Notes: a model not told the origin generated them from the sequence alone. A stretch of 64,000 bases of DNA from Phragmites australis (GCF_958298935.1 NC_084942.1:16437501-16501500), one strand, 5' to 3'. Counted from the first letter of the stretch, positions 45,241-55,788 are shown. Translations and numbers: made by a program.

Positions 45241-46090
45241 ATGAAGGCATAGCCAACCTCTGACCAACCCGCTTCTGATGTGAGTCGGTCAGAAGGAGAA
45301 AAAGAAAAACAAGCAAAAGGCCATATCGCCCAACGTCATGGCTGTCAAGCAAACCATCCAACTGCACCGACGCTTCGAGAAGAAGGATGGGAAGAACGAC
45401 AGAGGCTACTACCTGATACACAGTATTGACGCCCATGACTTAACCGAATGTAAGGTCGTGCGAAGAATTATCGATCAAGAGCTCTGGGAGCACAAGCCTA
45501 GGCGCAACGACGATGGTGAGGACGAGGCCAACCCTGACCAGTCGCTCTGGGATTCTAGCAGGCCGAGCACATGGTTTCCCATATCTTTCTAGGAGCCACG
45601 ACATACTCCTCGAATAGGGAGTATAAGTCGGTGGTCCGTGAGGTATGTGCGACCATGCCAGGTCCGAGTTTGCGACTGAAGTGGTAGGAGGTCCCCCTCA
45701 CCTTCAGCCAGTCCAACCACCCTGCATGCGTCAAACACCCCAAATAATTCCCCATCGTGGTAGGGCCCATGGTGCATAATATGCAAATGGGTCACGATCT
45801 ACGTACAACACGATCCTGGGTCGACCGGTAATGGCCCAGTTCATGGCCATCGCCCACTATGCGTACCAGACGATCAAGATTTTTGGTCCCAAGGGAGCCA
45901 TTACCATTGTGGGCAACTGAAAGACGGCCCTACACTACGATAAGAGGAGCCTCGACATGGTCGACCTTGCTCCCGGGTCGCAACCTAAGAACACAGGGTC
46001 GAGCAGTCGCCCTGAAAAGGTCCCTGTCTCCACTAGTTCTACCGATCAACTCAAGACAATGTACCTAAGAGACACCAACACAACCAGGAC
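45241..46090 (+). pseudogene. Gag tail and protease relic of element G3
   Basis: 45338-45592 reads AVKQTIQLHRRFEKKDGKND and SIDAHDLTECKVVRRIIDQE, the linker before protease. The end of protease appears as YNTILGRPVMAQFMAIAHYA at about 45808-45870, as in G1. The catalytic DSG/DTG box could not be read, since frameshifts and stops are dense between 45600 and 45800. Confidence 0.65.
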
Positions 46091-47000
46091 AACCCAGATA
46101 GGGGCCGGCCTGGACCCTAAATAGAAACTTGCACTCATCACTTTCCTCTGGGCCAACACGAATGTCTTTTCTTGGAGCCCATCTGATATGCTCGGAGTCC
46201 CTAGGGATGTGATCGGGCACAAATTGTTAGTGCAACTGGAAGCACGACCGGTAAAGTAGAAAGCATGCCAATTTGCGTCCGATCGAAAAGAATCACTTCG
46301 TGAGGAGATCGACAAGCTCTTGGAGGTAAGCTTCATCCGAGAGGTGCAATACCTGGAGTGGCTGGCCAACCCAGTCATGGTACAAAAATCCAATGGTAAG
46401 TGGAGGATGTGCGTCGACTTCACCAACCTCAACAAGGCATGCCTGAAAGATATGTTCTCCCTGCCCCAGATTGACCATCTCGTTGCCTCGACTACCGGTA
46501 GCAATCTACTAAGCTTTTTAGATGCCTGTTCGGGGTTCCATCGGGGTACCATTAGATGCCTGTGTAGGGTATATGAAGAGAAAATTGGTTTTGTAACACC
46601 CTTCGGGGTCTTTTGTTATGTAAAGATGCCTTTTGGCTTGAAAAGTGTCAGTGCCACTTATCAATGGTGTATTCAGCTCATCCTTTGACCACAGCTTGGT
46701 AGGAATGTTGAGGCGTACGTCGATGATGTGGTTGTGAAAAGCCAGACCAAGGACGACCTGGTCATAGACCTTGAGGAAACGTTCAACAACCTTTGAAAGT
46801 ACCACATGAGGATGAACCTAGAGAAGTGGACGTTCGGTGTCCCATCAGGGAAGTTGCTCAGCTTCCTCATGTCTAGTCGAGGCATAGAAGCAAAACCTGA
46901 TAAGATTAGAGCCATCGATCAGATGAGATCCCCGACCAGGTTAAAGGAAGTTCAGAAACTAACTAGGTGCATGGCTGTGTTGAGTAGGATCATCTCGAGG
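46091..47000 (+). pseudogene. Reverse transcriptase relic of element G3
   Basis: In nearly one frame the translation gives DPK-KLALITFLWANTNVFS, WLANPVMVQKSNGKWRMCVD, FTNLNKACLKDMFSLPQIDH, FGVFCYVKMPFGLKSVSATY and the active site YVDDVVVKS (46716-46742) with both aspartates. Stops replace residues at about 46123, 46258, 46687 and 46796. This is the best preserved RT of the window, but it cannot be translated as a whole. Confidence 0.85.
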
Positions 47001-48200
47001 ATGTGATAGATGGGGTTGCCACGCTTCAAGCTTCTGAAGAAGAACGACCACTTCCTATAGATGCCAGAAGTGGAGGAAGCCTTCCAAGATCTCAAAAGGT
47101 ACCTCTCCTCCCTTCTGGTACTAACCACTCCTCGACTAGACGAGGAGCTCATGCTCTATGTTGTAGCAACCCCACAGGTTGCGAATGCGGTCGTGATCGT
47201 CGAGTGAGAAGTTCTTCAGTGACCAGTATACTACGTTAGTGAAGTTCTACATGATGTGAAGGCTTGGTACCCATAGGCACAGATGCTGCTATACGCCACA
47301 CTGATGGCCTCTCGCAAGTTCAGGCACTACTTCCAAGCCCACAAAATCAAGGTAATCTCCTCGCTCCCGATTAGGGGAATCCTCCACAGTAGGGATGCAA
47401 CAAGGAGAATAGCGAAGTGAGCAGCAGAGCTCGAGGACTTTGATATTCAGTTTGTCCCCTGAATGGCTATCAAGTCCCAGGAACTAGTCGATTTTGTGGT
47501 CAAGTGGTCGTCCTTTGAGCCCGAGCATGAACAACGACCAAAGGCAGATGAGCACTAGATCATGCACTTCGGCGGGTTGTTCATGCTGGACTGGAGGATG
47601 GAGTGGTCTTGACATCACCAACAGGTGACACCCTCAGGTACGAGGTTCAATTATGTTTTTAGGCCACTAACAATGTTGCAGAGTATGGGAGCCTCTTGTC
47701 AAGAATGAGAGCAGCTTTCGCACTTGGCATAAAATGCCTGCTAGCGAAAGGGGATAAGGAGTTTCAGTGCTCTGACCCGACAATGGCTGCATACCTCGTT
47801 GAAGTGAGAAAGCTGGAGTGACGCTTTATCGGTTTGAGGTTAAGCATGTCTCCGCAGGGACAACTTCCTCACCGATGAGCTGGCTCATTAAGCTTTTTCT
47901 CGCGAACCTGTCCTAGTCAGAGTCTTTGTAGAAAGTATCACATGACCATCTACCATGATCTCAGACCAACATGAAGGGGATACTCCGCTTGGAAACAGAG
48001 CACGTGAGGTAAAACCTTTGGAGACAACGCCTCCCTTGGTGCAGTCCTCGGACGGTCATCATGTGGTCGCCTAGCTTGATTCGGGTATGACCTGGATGGA
48101 TCAGATCTTGGCATACCTTCATAATCGAGTGATCCCTGATGATGACATGTCAGCAAAAAGGATCAAGGGGCAAGCCTGCAGATACTCCCTGGTAAAGGGA
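47001..48200 (+). pseudogene. RNase H and archaeal-type RNase H relic of element G3
   Basis: Readable parts include PVYYVSEVLHDVKAWYP-AQM with LLYATLMASRKFRHYFQAHK (47225-47350) and ELEDFDIQFVP. A second RNase H follows with NNVAEYGSLLSRMRAAFALG-like sequence near 47668. Dense stops and shifts. It links RT to integrase in the order seen in Tat elements. Confidence 0.65.
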
Positions 48201-48952
48201 CACCTTTATCTCCATGGGAGCAATGGCCTTTTACTAAAATGCATCACTTAGGAAGAGGGGAGCACAATGCTTCTTGATATCCACAGAGGCACATTTGGTA
48301 GTCACGCTTCATACCTTACTTTGGTCAAAAACGTATTCCAGCAAGGATTTAATTGGCCCACGTCCCTCCGGAGTGCTTGCGAGCTGGTGAATGGTGCGAG
48401 CCTTGTCAGTACCATGGCTAACAGACCAACTACCAGCCCAAGAACTACAAACCATACCACTCTCTTGGCCCTTCGTCGTCTGAGGGCTCGACATCGTGGG
48501 ACCTTTCACCAAGGCCCTTAGTAGTTTTGAATTCCTGTTTGTGGCAGTCAACAAGTTTAATAAGTGGATCAAAGCCGAGCTAGTCAGGGAAATCACCGCC
48601 GTAGCAGCGATTAAGTTCTTACGAGGGTTAGTAGTGCGATTTGGCAGTCTAAACTGCATAATTACAGACAACGAGACTCAGTTCGCCAGTAGTGCTTTTA
48701 GAGACTGCTGCAAAGAGATCAAGACCAAAGTTTGTTATGCGTCGGTTACACACCCCCAAAGCAACAAACAGGTCGAAAGGGCGAATGGGATGATACTGCA
48801 AGGGGTCAAAACCATGGTGTTTGATCAGCTTAAGAGCTACTTGAGATGCTGGGTGTACGAACTCCCCACGGTACTCTGGTCGCTGCGAACAACCCCTAGC
48901 AGGGCTATGACCGAGACTCCCTTCTTCCTAGTTTTCAGCGCTGAGGCAATGT
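48201..48952 (+). pseudogene. Integrase relic of element G3, cut by LTR-4
   Basis: 48267-48521 holds the zinc-binding region (SYLTLVKNVFQQGFNWPTSL). The core 48496-48957 is open: FVAVNKFNKWIKAELVREIT has Asn where the first catalytic Asp is expected, NCIITDNETQF keeps the second Asp, and SNKQVERANG keeps the Glu. The frame ends at AEAML, where LTR-4 begins. The integrase C-terminus is not found after LTR-4 inside the window. Confidence 0.8.
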
Positions 48953-49942
48953 TGTAACATCCTCAGTTTTAGCATGTAAATTAATTACAAAATTCACTCC
49001 AAATTAAAAAAGTTTCTAATTATTTAGACCAATATAAAACCAAGAAAATATATTTGAAGTGTATATATACTCGTATGTATATATTCAAATATATTATTTA
49101 GGCTAAGTATTCCAAATATCACCAAGACAATTTCTGATAATCCCTGCTTTGAATTGGTTCATATGCTTTGGTTTGAGATCTTTATGGTTCTTTGTGTGGA
49201 TATTTGAATTTGAATGTCTCTCAAATTCAAATCTACTCTTAGATTCTATTCAGCTCAAATCCAATTCAAATTCAAATCTCTTGATTCAAATCATCTTAGG
49301 AACCTCGAGAATCAAGTTGAAATCATAATTCAAATATATTTATTTCAAATGATCCTAATCCAAAGTCAAATTCAAATTCAAATCTCTCATTTGAATTTAA
49401 TTCCAAAACCAATTTTCTTTTTCCTTTTTCTTTTCTTCCCCGGGCCAGATTCTTCTCTCCCTCTCTGTTTTGGCCCAAGCGCTGACCCAACTCCCTTTCA
49501 TCTTTCTGCCACGCGCGCTCGGCCTAGCTCCCGCACTTGCCCGCGCTCCGCGCACCTCTTGGCCATCCGTGTGTCCACGTGTCGCCCATCCACATCGCAC
49601 CCGCACCTCTCCCCTCATTCTCCTCCCTCCAGGTGATGCCCCCGTTGCCGGCCACCGTTTTCACCACTCCGGCAAATATCCTGCGCGCCCGACCGGACTC
49701 CGCGATCTCCACTCTCTCATCTCTCGCTCTCTCTACTGCCCATGCTCACGCGCCCATATCCTACCACCGCGTGACTTCCATGTCCACGACCGCACGTGGA
49801 CGACACAGAGCGCCCACGCTGTCGGAAATATGGTTGGCACCACTCCGCCACCTCACCACCGCGTTGCCGCTGATGACCGTACGACATCATGCACTGTACC
49901 ACCTTGTCGTGCTCCCTCTCCCTCTATAAATAGAGCCATTCG

Positions 49943-49993
<51 letters not shown>

Positions 49994-50800
49994 TAAATCT
50001 CCACCATAGCTAACGCAACCGCGCCATTCTCTCCGGCGCAACTCCGACATCGCCGACCTGCCATCACGTGCCACCGAGGAGCCTCGGGACCTTGTCACCA
50101 TCCCTATGCCGCTATTTGTTTGCCAGAAGCCCGACGGGAGCCCACCCACCTCAGTAACCGAACAGCACCGCCATCGCCTCTTCGATGGATCACCGGCTAC
50201 CGCGTCGCCCGTCGCTGTTCTTGCACCCGGTGAGCCTTCCCCTCGTGCGTCCGAGTAGATAGCATGTCGCCAACCCAAGTCCTTTCTTTCCCATTTTGAC
50301 GTGCACCGCCATGTGTTGCCTTCCACCGCTGTGCTTTTGGTCATCACCAGCGTGCTGGTGCTCCATGAGTATGGCCAGCCTTCGTGCCGTGTTGCCTGGG
50401 GGCCTCGGGCCCCGTTTCTTTGCATGTTGGCACCTCCCAGTCCAGGGGAGGTGCTGCCCATTTTACCCATGCCATGGCCCTCTCCTTCGACCGCCGTCTG
50501 GTGCTATTCTCACCACCAACCGCCGTTGATGAGCCCCTAGACGTGTTCCCCGTAGTGCCTAGGTCACTGGCGTGAGTTTCTCGTTGAAGAACTCCGGCTG
50601 GGGCGTGTCTCTAGCGAACTCCCCCGTGCGACGCTGTGGATTCCTCACCGTCGGCCATTTCTCCCTCCCCTCTCCCGCTAGCACATCTGCGCACTCGCAC
50701 AGATCGGCCAATGGGTTGTAGCTCGGCCTGGCGCATTCGCTTGAGGTATGAATAACCCTATGCGATTCACCATTTACCTCAATTGTTAGCTTAAAAATTG
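48953..50800 (+). mobile_element. Fourth long LTR (LTR-4), 3' part not recognised
   Basis: TGTAACATCC starts exactly at the break in the G3 integrase. Inside are an AT-rich first part, a TATA box (CTATAAATAG, 49924-49933), a CT run and a GC-rich leader to about 50740, the same plan as LTR-1 and LTR-2. The AAGGACCGG and GTGCTCAC modules expected 2-2.8 kb from the start are absent, and no partner of the flank AATGT with an LTR end was found. The GC-rich ORFs of 179 and 205 codons inside are taken as chance. Confidence 0.6.
49945..49988. repeat. (CT)22 microsatellite
   Basis: A perfect CT run of 44 bases begins about 12 bp after the TATA box of LTR-4, that is, just in front of or at the expected transcription start. 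Confidence 0.95.
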
Positions 50801-51509
50801 TGAAGTGAGATGAAGTTTATCTTTGCACAGGGACATACTACGCCAGATTGATGCCGAGACACGTGCGTTGAGACTGCGGCTTGACAGTGGGGGTGAGGTC
50901 CCCAGGGCCAAGATGAGTACATCGTTTGGCCGAATTATCCGGAACATGGTGAAGGCCTTAAGATCATTGAGCTACAGTTTGTCCTCAGACGTTACGGTGG
51001 GACCACGAGCGTCAGCACAGATGTCAGCACAACCGTTTGCCACCTTCACCACGCTGCCACACTGACCGGTAGTTCCACCCTTCACCGTCGAGTCATCAAG
51101 GTCGTCTTTGACACCATCTTCCTCTTTGACCCCTATGACGGCGAGGCAGTCTTTCACTACTGCTGGTCACCCCCACTACAGTGGCACGTTGCCTCGGCTT
51201 TCATTCTCCAGCAAAGGTGACCCCTGCTATGGTTCCACTAGCCACTTCCACACCTTCAGCAGTGCGACACACCCTTCTATAACACTTGCAAATACAATAA
51301 AATGTTACATGACGGGGTACAATTTATTCAATTATGAACAACATGGTACAAGAAAATATAACAAAATACCGAGATAACACGTCACCATAGAGCGTTGGTG
51401 GTGGTGAGGGGGGGGGGAAGCTCTTGGTACTCTTGGGTACATATTGGGATTCACACATTTAGAGAATGGTAACATAGTACAGGTCAAATACGAAATCAAA
51501 TCCTCGACC
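50801..51509. other. Unassigned stretch between LTR-4 and GRF locus D
   Basis: A GC-richer ORF at 50823-51065 reads HRDILRQIDAETRALRLRLD and follows a splice-acceptor-like TTTGCACAG. No family was recognised. From about 51290 the sequence is ordinary AT-rich DNA and is the 3' side of locus D on the minus strand. A G-run of 10 lies near 51410. Confidence 0.35.
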
Positions 51510-51860
51510 GACCACTAGAAGACATCCTTATTGAATGTGTATTCTTGAATGTGTTGTTCTATCAGCAAGTCAATCCAGTACTGGAACCCACAATCGTCCG
51601 TCTGGAAAAAGTGATAGATGATATAAGTAAGTAGTTTTGAGAAAATAGGAAAGAAAGTAGGTACTATTTGTACTCTAAAATGTGCACAACAGAAGAAGCG
51701 ATGGCCTGCGTCATTGAAATGCTCATAAACCTGGACTACAACATCATCTCCATGTCAGCATGGTGGCCAAAACTAGCAAGGAAGAGCATTGTGGTTTCTG
51801 TAGAAATCTCTGCCATGGATGTCTAAATGGGGGTGTGGAGGTGGTGGATCGATGGGGCCA
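51510..51860 (-). pseudogene. GRF-type zinc-finger gene relic, locus D
   Basis: The minus strand reads VQVYEHFNDAGHRFFCCAHF and R, then a GT..AG intron at 51673-51602 (72 bp, GTACAAATAG...TTTTTCCAG). In the same phase it continues TDDCGFQYWIDLLIEQHIQE, so C, H and C of the finger and the aromatic CGF-YWID end are all visible. Stops occur on both sides (about 51550 and 51780). It points away from locus C, about 0.9 kb to the right. Confidence 0.7.
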
Positions 51861-52254
51861 TTGAAAGGATGAGAAAACACCATTGTCTCAATTCAATTCG
51901 AGGTCAGAAGTTGTGTGACTTGAGAATCGATTGAGTTTTGTTTATATACAACAAGTCCCGATGGTGTATGAACCAAGTGTAGGTATGTAATTTGGAGATA
52001 GTGCATGCATTGGATGCCTTCCTGTAGCAACTCTAAGTAGTCGGTAGCATTTGGACACATCACTCTTAAAAGGTGGTAGTGACATTTTACGTCAATCTGA
52101 ACATGTAATGACATTGCAAGTGGTAACATCTGCTACACCTATGACATGCACTTCTTCATGTATGCCAACTACCAGTAGAGGCTCGATTGAGTTGTGTTTG
52201 TAGATAAGATGTCAAAGTGGTAGAGGATAGATGAGGCAACACTGAAATACCACA
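51861..52254. other. Spacer between GRF loci D and C, no gene recognised
   Basis: Short segments recur at a distance, for example CGATTGAGTTKTGTTTRTA at about 51928 and 52183, and CATGTATGCCAACTACCAGTA at 52157 compared with CATGTGTGCTAACTACCAGTA at 52811 in the finger exon of locus C. This suggests older internal duplications. Confidence 0.5.
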
Positions 52255-52500
52255 CGCATCAGCTTTTAGCAAGAAATGACAATACCTTGCTGCAACATAG
52301 CATCCTTGTCGTGACTCACACTTTACACATGAAGTGACCACAGGACAGAGCTTTAAGCGTGAAATGATAACACATATGCCATGCTTCAGGCTTTAGGCAC
52401 GAAGTGAACGCACAACTCAGCTTTTACCATGAAATGACAACATCTCTGTCCTGACTAATGCTTTACACACGAAGAGACCAAATAACTCAGTTTTAACCTA
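52255..52500. repeat. Diverged tandem repeat, three units of 70-88 bp
   Basis: Each unit has two half-motifs, CTTTTAGCAAGAAATGACAA and CTTTACACAYGAAGTGACC or variants, and ends in ACTCAG / ACAGAG. Units start near 52262, 52350 and 52420. Confidence 0.7.
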
Positions 52501-52681
52501 TCACATCGGATTCCATCAAGAATGCCTCGGGTTAGATGTTAGTCATAATTCTAACAATTATGAGACATATCTGCTCTACGAATTGCTTGCGCTTGATGTT
52601 AGTGACCACTCTGATACTTTTAGGTACCAAATCTGCCACTCAAGTGAGTGGCCATAATAGTCAAAACATTTAGATGAATGG

Positions 52682-53247
52682 ATGGTGGCACCATTGAAGT
52701 CCTTCATCGAGGTCATACGCATGACCTTTAATCATATATTATATGACAGAGCTTTACGCATCGTATCCTATAGCTTGGACATATCCTACATATATGGCCT
52801 ACGCTTCTTCATGTGTGCTAACTACCAGTACGACAAGCCTCGATATGTACCGTATGAGTACCCACCGGTATAGCGACATAGATCACTCATGTGATACTTT
52901 TCACATGATTTCATGCACTCTCTTACTAATCTCTCCATGTTTCTTTTGTCCAGTCTCCTTCACCTCTTTGTGACTTCATGTAATGGCTTTACATGGAGCA
53001 AAATGGGGACCAGAAGCGGTGGGTGGACATAGAGATTCAGTGGAGAAGGGAAGCTTACCAACACCGCAAGTACGAGCGACATCAGAAGGAACTACGGATG
53101 AAGCAGGAGGAGGAGGAGCACATCAGGAATGCCGCGAAGGAGCACGCTGCGGCTCAAGCATGCGAAGCAAAGAGGAAAAGGAAGCGGGAGAGAGCCCGTC
53201 GCGCTAAGGTAGGGGGGCGATGCCCTAAGAAATGGCAAATATGTTAG
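52682..53247 (+). pseudogene. GRF-type zinc-finger / coiled-coil gene relic, locus C
   Basis: Exon 1 (its start is uncertain) ends YGLRFFMCANYQYDKPRYVP and YEYPP. A GT..AG intron at 52868-52953 (86 bp, GTATAGCG...TTTTGTCCAG, phase 0) leads to exon 2 SPSPLCDFM, a TAA, then WLYMEQNGDQKRWVDIEIQW and a long basic coiled coil (KQEEEEHIRNAAKEHAAAQA, KRKRKRERARRAK) ending at TAG 53247. The only clear lesion in exon 2 is the TAA where other copies have a Gln or Val codon. The basic end could be a nuclear signal. It is the best copy of the family here. Confidence 0.72.
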
Positions 53248-53664
53248 GTGCACTCAGGAGAGAGCATCTATTGTACTCCGACCTATTTCCATTCCCTAAA
53301 GCATGTAAGGTTTAGCAACGGCACGCTATTAGGTTAGTCTTTAGGCGTACCGTACATGCCAACGTTTGTTGTCATCTCTTTACGGTTATGATCCATTGGC
53401 GCAATGATGAAAAATCCCATGTACCATATAATGTTTATCAGCGTATGTAAATTTCGTGCCAGGTTATATGATATTTGTGCTTCATAACTATTATTGTTCG
53501 ACAAATTAGGTTTTGTATTCTCACAAAGTAGCTTCGTACAAAAAATTCCACACACATTTACACCAACTAAATAAAAAAAATTGAGAAAATTAATGTTAAA
53601 TATTTTTCAATTTACCAAATACAAATTCTATTAAAAACTAATTATACATATAGTTCTTATAACG
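53248..53664. other. 3' flank of GRF locus C, no gene recognised
   Basis: AT-rich sequence leads to the palindromic repeats. Short ORFs only. Confidence 0.4.
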
Positions 53665-53760
53665 AATGAAGGTATCGCCCGTTGAATGGGCGACAGGAAG
53701 GTGTCACCCGTTCATCGGGCGACACCTTGTTCCCGCCCATTGAATGGGCGACGATATGGT
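53665..53760. repeat. Palindromic minisatellite 3' of GRF locus C (TCGCCCGTTGAATGGGCGA)
   Basis: Three palindromes follow in a row: TCGCCCGTTGAATGGGCGA, GTCACCCGTTCATCGGGCGAC and CGCCCATTGAATGGGCG, linked by CAGGAAGGTG and ACCTTGTTC. It lies about 420 bp after the stop of locus C, comparable to loci E and B. Confidence 0.85.
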
Positions 53761-54150
53761 AGATTTCATTATTTTTGAAACAGACATGTAATCTTGAAAA
53801 AAAAATTAAAAATATATAACAAAATTCCACGACCTAAGCATAAATGGGTCACACCGGCCCGACATGGTTCTTAGATGGGCCTTACGAGCATGATGGGCGG
53901 CACAAACCAGAATGAAAAATGACTATGATTGGGCCAGCGCAGCATGAAAATGATCCGAGGCATGGTTGCCCAGCCCCTATCACCACAATGTTTAAGGCCA
54001 CATGGTGATCGTGTGTGCACTGCAATTGGTTTAGGTCTCTGCTTAGTGACGTATGTGCACAAACATATAATTTTTTATACCTTTGTAATAGATAACTATA
54101 ATTTCTGATACTTATTGTACAAAATTACAACTATCTGTACCTTTGATAAC
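53761..54150. other. No gene recognised
   Basis: AT-rich DNA with a GC-richer stretch at 53830-53950 (GGGTCACACCGGCCCGACATG). The part just after the palindromes (TTTCATTATTTTTGAAACAG) resembles the corresponding part beside locus B (GTCTATTTTTGTCAACTT... on its minus strand). Confidence 0.35.
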
Positions 54151-54153
54151 CCA

Positions 54154-54278
54154 AAACTACAACTTTTTTGGTCTGCTCCTATCCGTCAACCATACATTTT
54201 GCTAAAAGTTGTAGGTTTTTGAAATTATGCTGAAAATATGTGGCTGACGGGTGGAACAAGGCCAAAAAAGTGTAGTTT
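54154..54278. repeat. Inverted repeat (foldback), arms about 49 bp
   Basis: AACTACAACTTTTTTGGTCT with CCTATCCGTCAACCATACAT on the left pairs imperfectly with ATGTGGCTGACGGGTGGAAC and GGCCAAAAAAGTGTAGTT on the right, with a loop of about 27 bp. It may be a MITE; no target duplication was identified. Confidence 0.6.
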
Positions 54279-54319
54279 AATGCTGAAACCAAGTTAAAAT
54301 ATGACTTAGTTTATATGTC

Positions 54320-55724
54320 ATAGTGATTGACAAGGGTGTCGATTTGGTTTGTTAAGTTTTGGATTGCTTGAACTTGGTTTGAGTTTTTTTTATTATGGAC
54401 TAACTGGAGTTGGAGTCGAAAAAATGTATTGTTTGTCTTATGGTGTGCATGTGACGGATGCAACTTGGCGGTCGACTACGGGTGATCGGGACTAAGCGGG
54501 TGCTTGGTGCCGGACGATCAAGGAGACTGGACGGAATCAAGGGTGATCCTAGTTATACATGTAGAGGTTAAGCAAAGCATAAAATGGAGGATGAAGATGG
54601 CGTGTTGACAAAGTCAAGCGAAAAGGGACGCCGGTGCAAGTGACAGGGCGGTCCAAGGGGTCGGGAGTGGGAGAGACTTGCCGCCGGTCAGAATCACAAG
54701 ACGGAGTACACGTGTCGATATCAGAGTGCTTGCTTAAGGTGCAAGCAAGTAGCAAGTTACGCTTTGAGAAGTGTGCAGAGGATTTCACAGTTGGTTCTCA
54801 AAATAGTGAGAGGATTGGAGGAGTATGTGGTACCATTGCAAAGTTTGCATTGAGACAAAACTAAGTCGTGAAGGTATCGCAGCCGTTCGATGGACGGAGC
54901 AAGAAATAGACCAAAATACCCTCAGTGGTAGGTAGAAGTGTACTATAAGAGAGGGGTATTTTTTAACAAACTAGAAAACTTAGGGGTCAAGTTTCCTATG
55001 CCTCTAAATAGAGTGGTAGAGCTATAGGAGAGTTTGAACTAGCTATTTGAGCCTCTTGTGCTACCCATTTGAGAGCTTAGTGCTAGGGTTTTAGAGCAGA
55101 GAAAGATGAGTACTTAGCCTATATAATATGTGAGAGTTTTTGAGAGAAAAATCCTTTTAATCTGCCTAAAATAGGGCTGACCTCTTTGAGTATTAAAGTT
55201 TATATTTTTGCATATGCTTGAATTCCCCTCCTAGTCTGTCTCTATTGATTCCCTTATAAGTTTGCAAGTTTTTCTTTTTCGGTTGTGATTTTCTTGTTGA
55301 TTTTCATTTTTGCCTTTGAGCTGCGGTTTGTCAACCTTAAAAAGTTGTTCTTCTTGTTGCTAGAGGCATAAATATTCATATACTCATGTATTTGAGAGGG
55401 TCATAAATCCTCTTATCCCTAGACCATCAACTTGGAGAGCATGTTTCTTTCGGTAACTGTCTTTTTACTTTGTTCTTCGTTCAAGTTTCAAGCTTTTGTG
55501 CTCAAAGATGCATGAAATAGTCTTGAATAGAGGCTATGGTTCATATTCCATACGTGGAGTCATGTTCTCTTAGAACTTTCTTTCTCGCTTTGTCTCTTTA
55601 AGGTTTATACTTCTGTTTGTGCGTTTTTGAGGAGCATTGGGTGAACAAGGAGTATGCCATCTATTTCGTAAGAAATTTGTAAGACGCCTATTCATCCCCT
55701 CTAATTGTCGTTCTCGGTCCTATA
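54320..55724 (+). mobile_element. 5' LTR of Ty1/copia element C1 (SIRE/Opie-like), start uncertain
   Basis: The end is fixed by TCGGTCCTATA, two bases and a primer site. The last stretch TATTCATCCCCTCTAATTGT matches the LTR end of C2 (CCTAATTCACCCCCCTCTTA). The start is set only loosely at a TGATTGACAAGGGTG region, compared with the C2 LTR start. Confidence 0.6.
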
Positions 55725-55726
55725 AT

Positions 55727-55738
55727 TGGTATCAGAGC
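55727..55738 (+). other. Primer-binding site of copia element C1
   Basis: TGGTATCAGAGC is the exact complement of the 3' end of plant initiator-Met tRNA. Confidence 0.92.
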
Positions 55739-55788
55739 TGATTTGATCACTTAGTGACCTTAACCAGCTTTGTGATCCGTAGGCAACA

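Noticed and set aside
46046..46552. 168-codon minus-strand ORF in G3
   Set aside because: It is the reverse-strand shadow of the RT, which has clear sense motifs.
49470..50470. Long overlapping ORFs on both strands (179 codons plus, 205 codons minus)
   Set aside because: They lie in the GC-rich leader of LTR-4 and include the CT run read as Leu-Ser or Arg-Glu repeats. There is no domain, and similar GC-rich leaders occur in LTR-1.
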